Source of the DNA: Leptospira ainazelensis
GTDB lineage: Bacteria > Spirochaetota > Leptospiria > Leptospirales > Leptospiraceae
Length of the DNA: 38,694 nucleotides
Reading direction: 5' to 3'
NCBI RefSeq assembly: GCF_016918785.1
Contig: NZ_JAFFPT010000020.1
Coordinates: 1-38,694 of the forward strand
Shown: one piece after another, positions 36,753 through 38,694 of the stretch
How the letters are laid out: each line of letters opens with the position of its first letter
Position numbering within the stretch: the first letter of the stretch is position 1
Notes under the pieces: generated by a model
Seen by the model: only the letters and a program-made list of their open reading frames with translations
What the model was told of the DNA's origin: nothing
The model's database searches: none
Position numbers and translations under genes: made by a program

Positions 36753-38213
36753 TCAACTTTTCGGAGGCAAAGGGCCGAGTTTGTCCAAAAGCAGTTGGTT
36801 GACCAATTCCGGATCCGCCTTTCCTTTGGAAATCTTCATCACATAACCTACGATGGCGCCTAACGCACGATCTTTTCCGCTTTTGTATTTCGCAACCGCG
36901 TCCTGATTGTTGGCGATCGCTTCTTCGACGATTCTTTCGATCTCCTTGTCGTCTCGAACTACGAGAAGATTTTTTTCGGTTACGATCGTTTCCGCGTCTT
37001 TGGGAGAATTCAGCATTTCTTCGAAAACCGTTTTAGCGATCTTCCCCGAAATTTTTCCGTCGGCGATCAACTTTACAAGCGCGCCGATTCTTTCCGCAGA
37101 AACAGAAAACTCCGATATTGTAATACTTTCTTTGTTTACGATTCCGAGAATTTCGTCTTTTACCCAGTTCGAAGTTCTTTTCGCGTCTCCGGAAACTTTG
37201 AGTGAGTCTTCAAAATAATCCGCGATTTCTCTTTCCGCTGTCAGAACTTCCGCGTCGTATTTCGGAAGTCCTAATTTTTCGATAAAACGGGTTTTTCTTT
37301 CGTTCGGAAGTTCGGGAAGTTTGGTGCGAACGTGATCGATCGTTTCTTTTTGGAGAATGATGACGGGAAGATCCGGATCCGGAAAATAGCGATAATCATG
37401 ACTCATCTCTTTGGTTCTCATCGTTACCGTTTTGTTTGCAACGGAATCCCAAAGTTTTGTCTGTTGTTGAAAGGTTTTTCCTTCCAAGGCCATTTCTTTT
37501 TGCCATTCCACTTCGTAGTCGATCGCTGCTTTGACCGCTTTGAAAGAATTGAGGTTCTTAATTTCAACTCTTGTTCCGAATTTTTCGGAACCTTTTGGAC
37601 GAATGGAAACGTTCGCGTCGCAACGAAGAGAACCTTCTTCCATATTACAGTCTGAAACTCGAATGTATTTCAGAACCGACTTTAAAGAATTTAGATAATA
37701 GTATGCTTCGTCCGAGGATCTCATGTCCGGTTCGGAAACGATTTCAATCAGCGGAGTTCCGGCTCTGTTTAAATCGACATAAGATTGCGGAACGTTCGGG
37801 TCGGCGGAGTGAATCAATTTCCCCGCGTCTTCTTCCATGTGAATCCTTGTCAAACGCACATAACGTGAGGATTCTTCTCCCTTGATCGTAAAGGTGACGC
37901 CGCCGCCCGTGCAGATCGGTTTGTCAAACTGGGAGATTTGATAACCTTTGGGAAGATCCGGATAAAAATAATTCTTCCGGTCGAATTTTGTAAAAAGGGT
38001 AATATCACAACCGAACGCAAGACCTGCCATAATCGCCTTTTCCAACGCCAGTTCGTTCAGAACCGGAAGAGCGCCCGGAAGACCCAAACAGACCGGATTT
38101 GTCTGTGAGTTCGGAGGAGCGCCGAACTTGGTTGCGCTGGTTGAGAATATCTTCGATTCCGTATTGAGTTGTGCGTGCACTTCCAGTCCGATGACTGTTT
38201 CAAATTCTGCCAA
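36753..38213 (-). CDS. gatB: aspartyl/glutamyl-tRNA(Asn/Gln) amidotransferase subunit B
   Basis: The 486-aa subunit has the GatB kinase-like core ([45 protein letters not shown]) and a C-terminal YqeY/helical tail domain from about residue 330. It phosphorylates mischarged Glu-tRNA(Gln) or Asp-tRNA(Asn) before transamidation. The start is TTG at 38213 with AAAAGGAGA six bases upstream, which decides the start. gatA and gatC are not adjacent; they must lie elsewhere. It is divergent from the parA-like gene. Confidence 0.97.
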   Translation of the reverse strand: MAEFETVIGLEVHAQLNTESKIFSTSATKFGAPPNSQTNPVCLGLPGALPVLNELALEKAIMAGLAFGCDITLFTKFDRKNYFYPDLPKGYQISQFDKPICTGGGVTFTIKGEESSRYVRLTRIHMEEDAGKLIHSADPNVPQSYVDLNRAGTPLIEIVSEPDMRSSDEAYYYLNSLKSVLKYIRVSDCNMEEGSLRCDANVSIRPKGSEKFGTRVEIKNLNSFKAVKAAIDYEVEWQKEMALEGKTFQQQTKLWDSVANKTVTMRTKEMSHDYRYFPDPDLPVIILQKETIDHVRTKLPELPNERKTRFIEKLGLPKYDAEVLTAEREIADYFEDSLKVSGDAKRTSNWVKDEILGIVNKESITISEFSVSAERIGALVKLIADGKISGKIAKTVFEEMLNSPKDAETIVTEKNLLVVRDDKEIERIVEEAIANNQDAVAKYKSGKDRALGAIVGYVMKISKGKADPELVNQLLLDKLGPLPPKS

Positions 38214-38301
38214 CTGTATCTCCTTTTCCGGATTGTCATCCTAAACCGATCGGGGATTCTATCCCTAATCCTCGGAAGACGATCTCTAAATGTAGTCTCG
38301 G

Positions 38302-38694
<393 letters not shown>

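Overview
The window looks like chromosomal DNA of a spirochaete, most probably Leptospira. This rests on moderate G+C by eye, many short lipoproteins with spirochaete-style lipoboxes, frequent TTG starts, a DUF1574-like SGNH protein paired with an MBOAT acyltransferase, and recognisable Leptospira-like versions of CarD, a phasin-like protein and a caa3 oxidase locus. The species cannot be fixed by reading alone. No rRNA, tRNA, insertion sequence, prophage or CRISPR array was seen.

Layout. 165-1075: two overlapping lipoprotein genes (ankyrin repeats, then a Gly/His-rich protein). 1277-9589: an acyl-chemistry island. Five minus-strand genes, mostly coupled by 4-base overlaps (FabH-like synthase, SDR reductase, acyl-CoA ligase, DUF1574/SGNH protein, crotonyl-CoA carboxylase/reductase-like enzyme), meet a convergent MBOAT gene stop-to-stop, and a second FabH-like gene is divergent from the MBOAT gene. 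9661-12051: a DJ-1/PfpI (AraC-type GATase) lipoprotein divergent from a membrane-anchored AraC regulator, like a split FtrA/GlxA regulator. 12376-13503: an orphan HisKA_2 histidine kinase. 13584-19894: haem A synthesis genes (ctaB, ctaA) divergent from a cytochrome caa3 oxidase operon (an unlisted 50-aa membrane protein, a Sco copper chaperone, coxB with a fused cytochrome c domain, an A2-type coxA, and coxC), closed by a strong terminator. 20224-22373: a lipoprotein, a small membrane protein, a SPOR-like membrane protein and CarD. 22412-25100: a PIN-TRAM membrane protein and ATP-dependent PEP carboxykinase. 25177-26371: two coupled lipoproteins of AT-richer composition. 26773-27096: a phasin-like protein with a near-consensus promoter.

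27407-31744 is the most unusual part. An enlarged sigma-70/ECF-like factor with a tandem sigma-4-like region and a coiled-coil linker is followed by a 242-aa protein with an Ig-like C-terminus, a hairpin terminator, a CHAT-domain cysteine protease with an unassigned C-terminal half, and a CxxCxxCC metal-binding protein. It looks like a sigma factor/protease signalling module. The remainder is housekeeping: an M23 peptidase, dnaE, gatB and the 5' part of a parA/soj gene that runs off the right edge.
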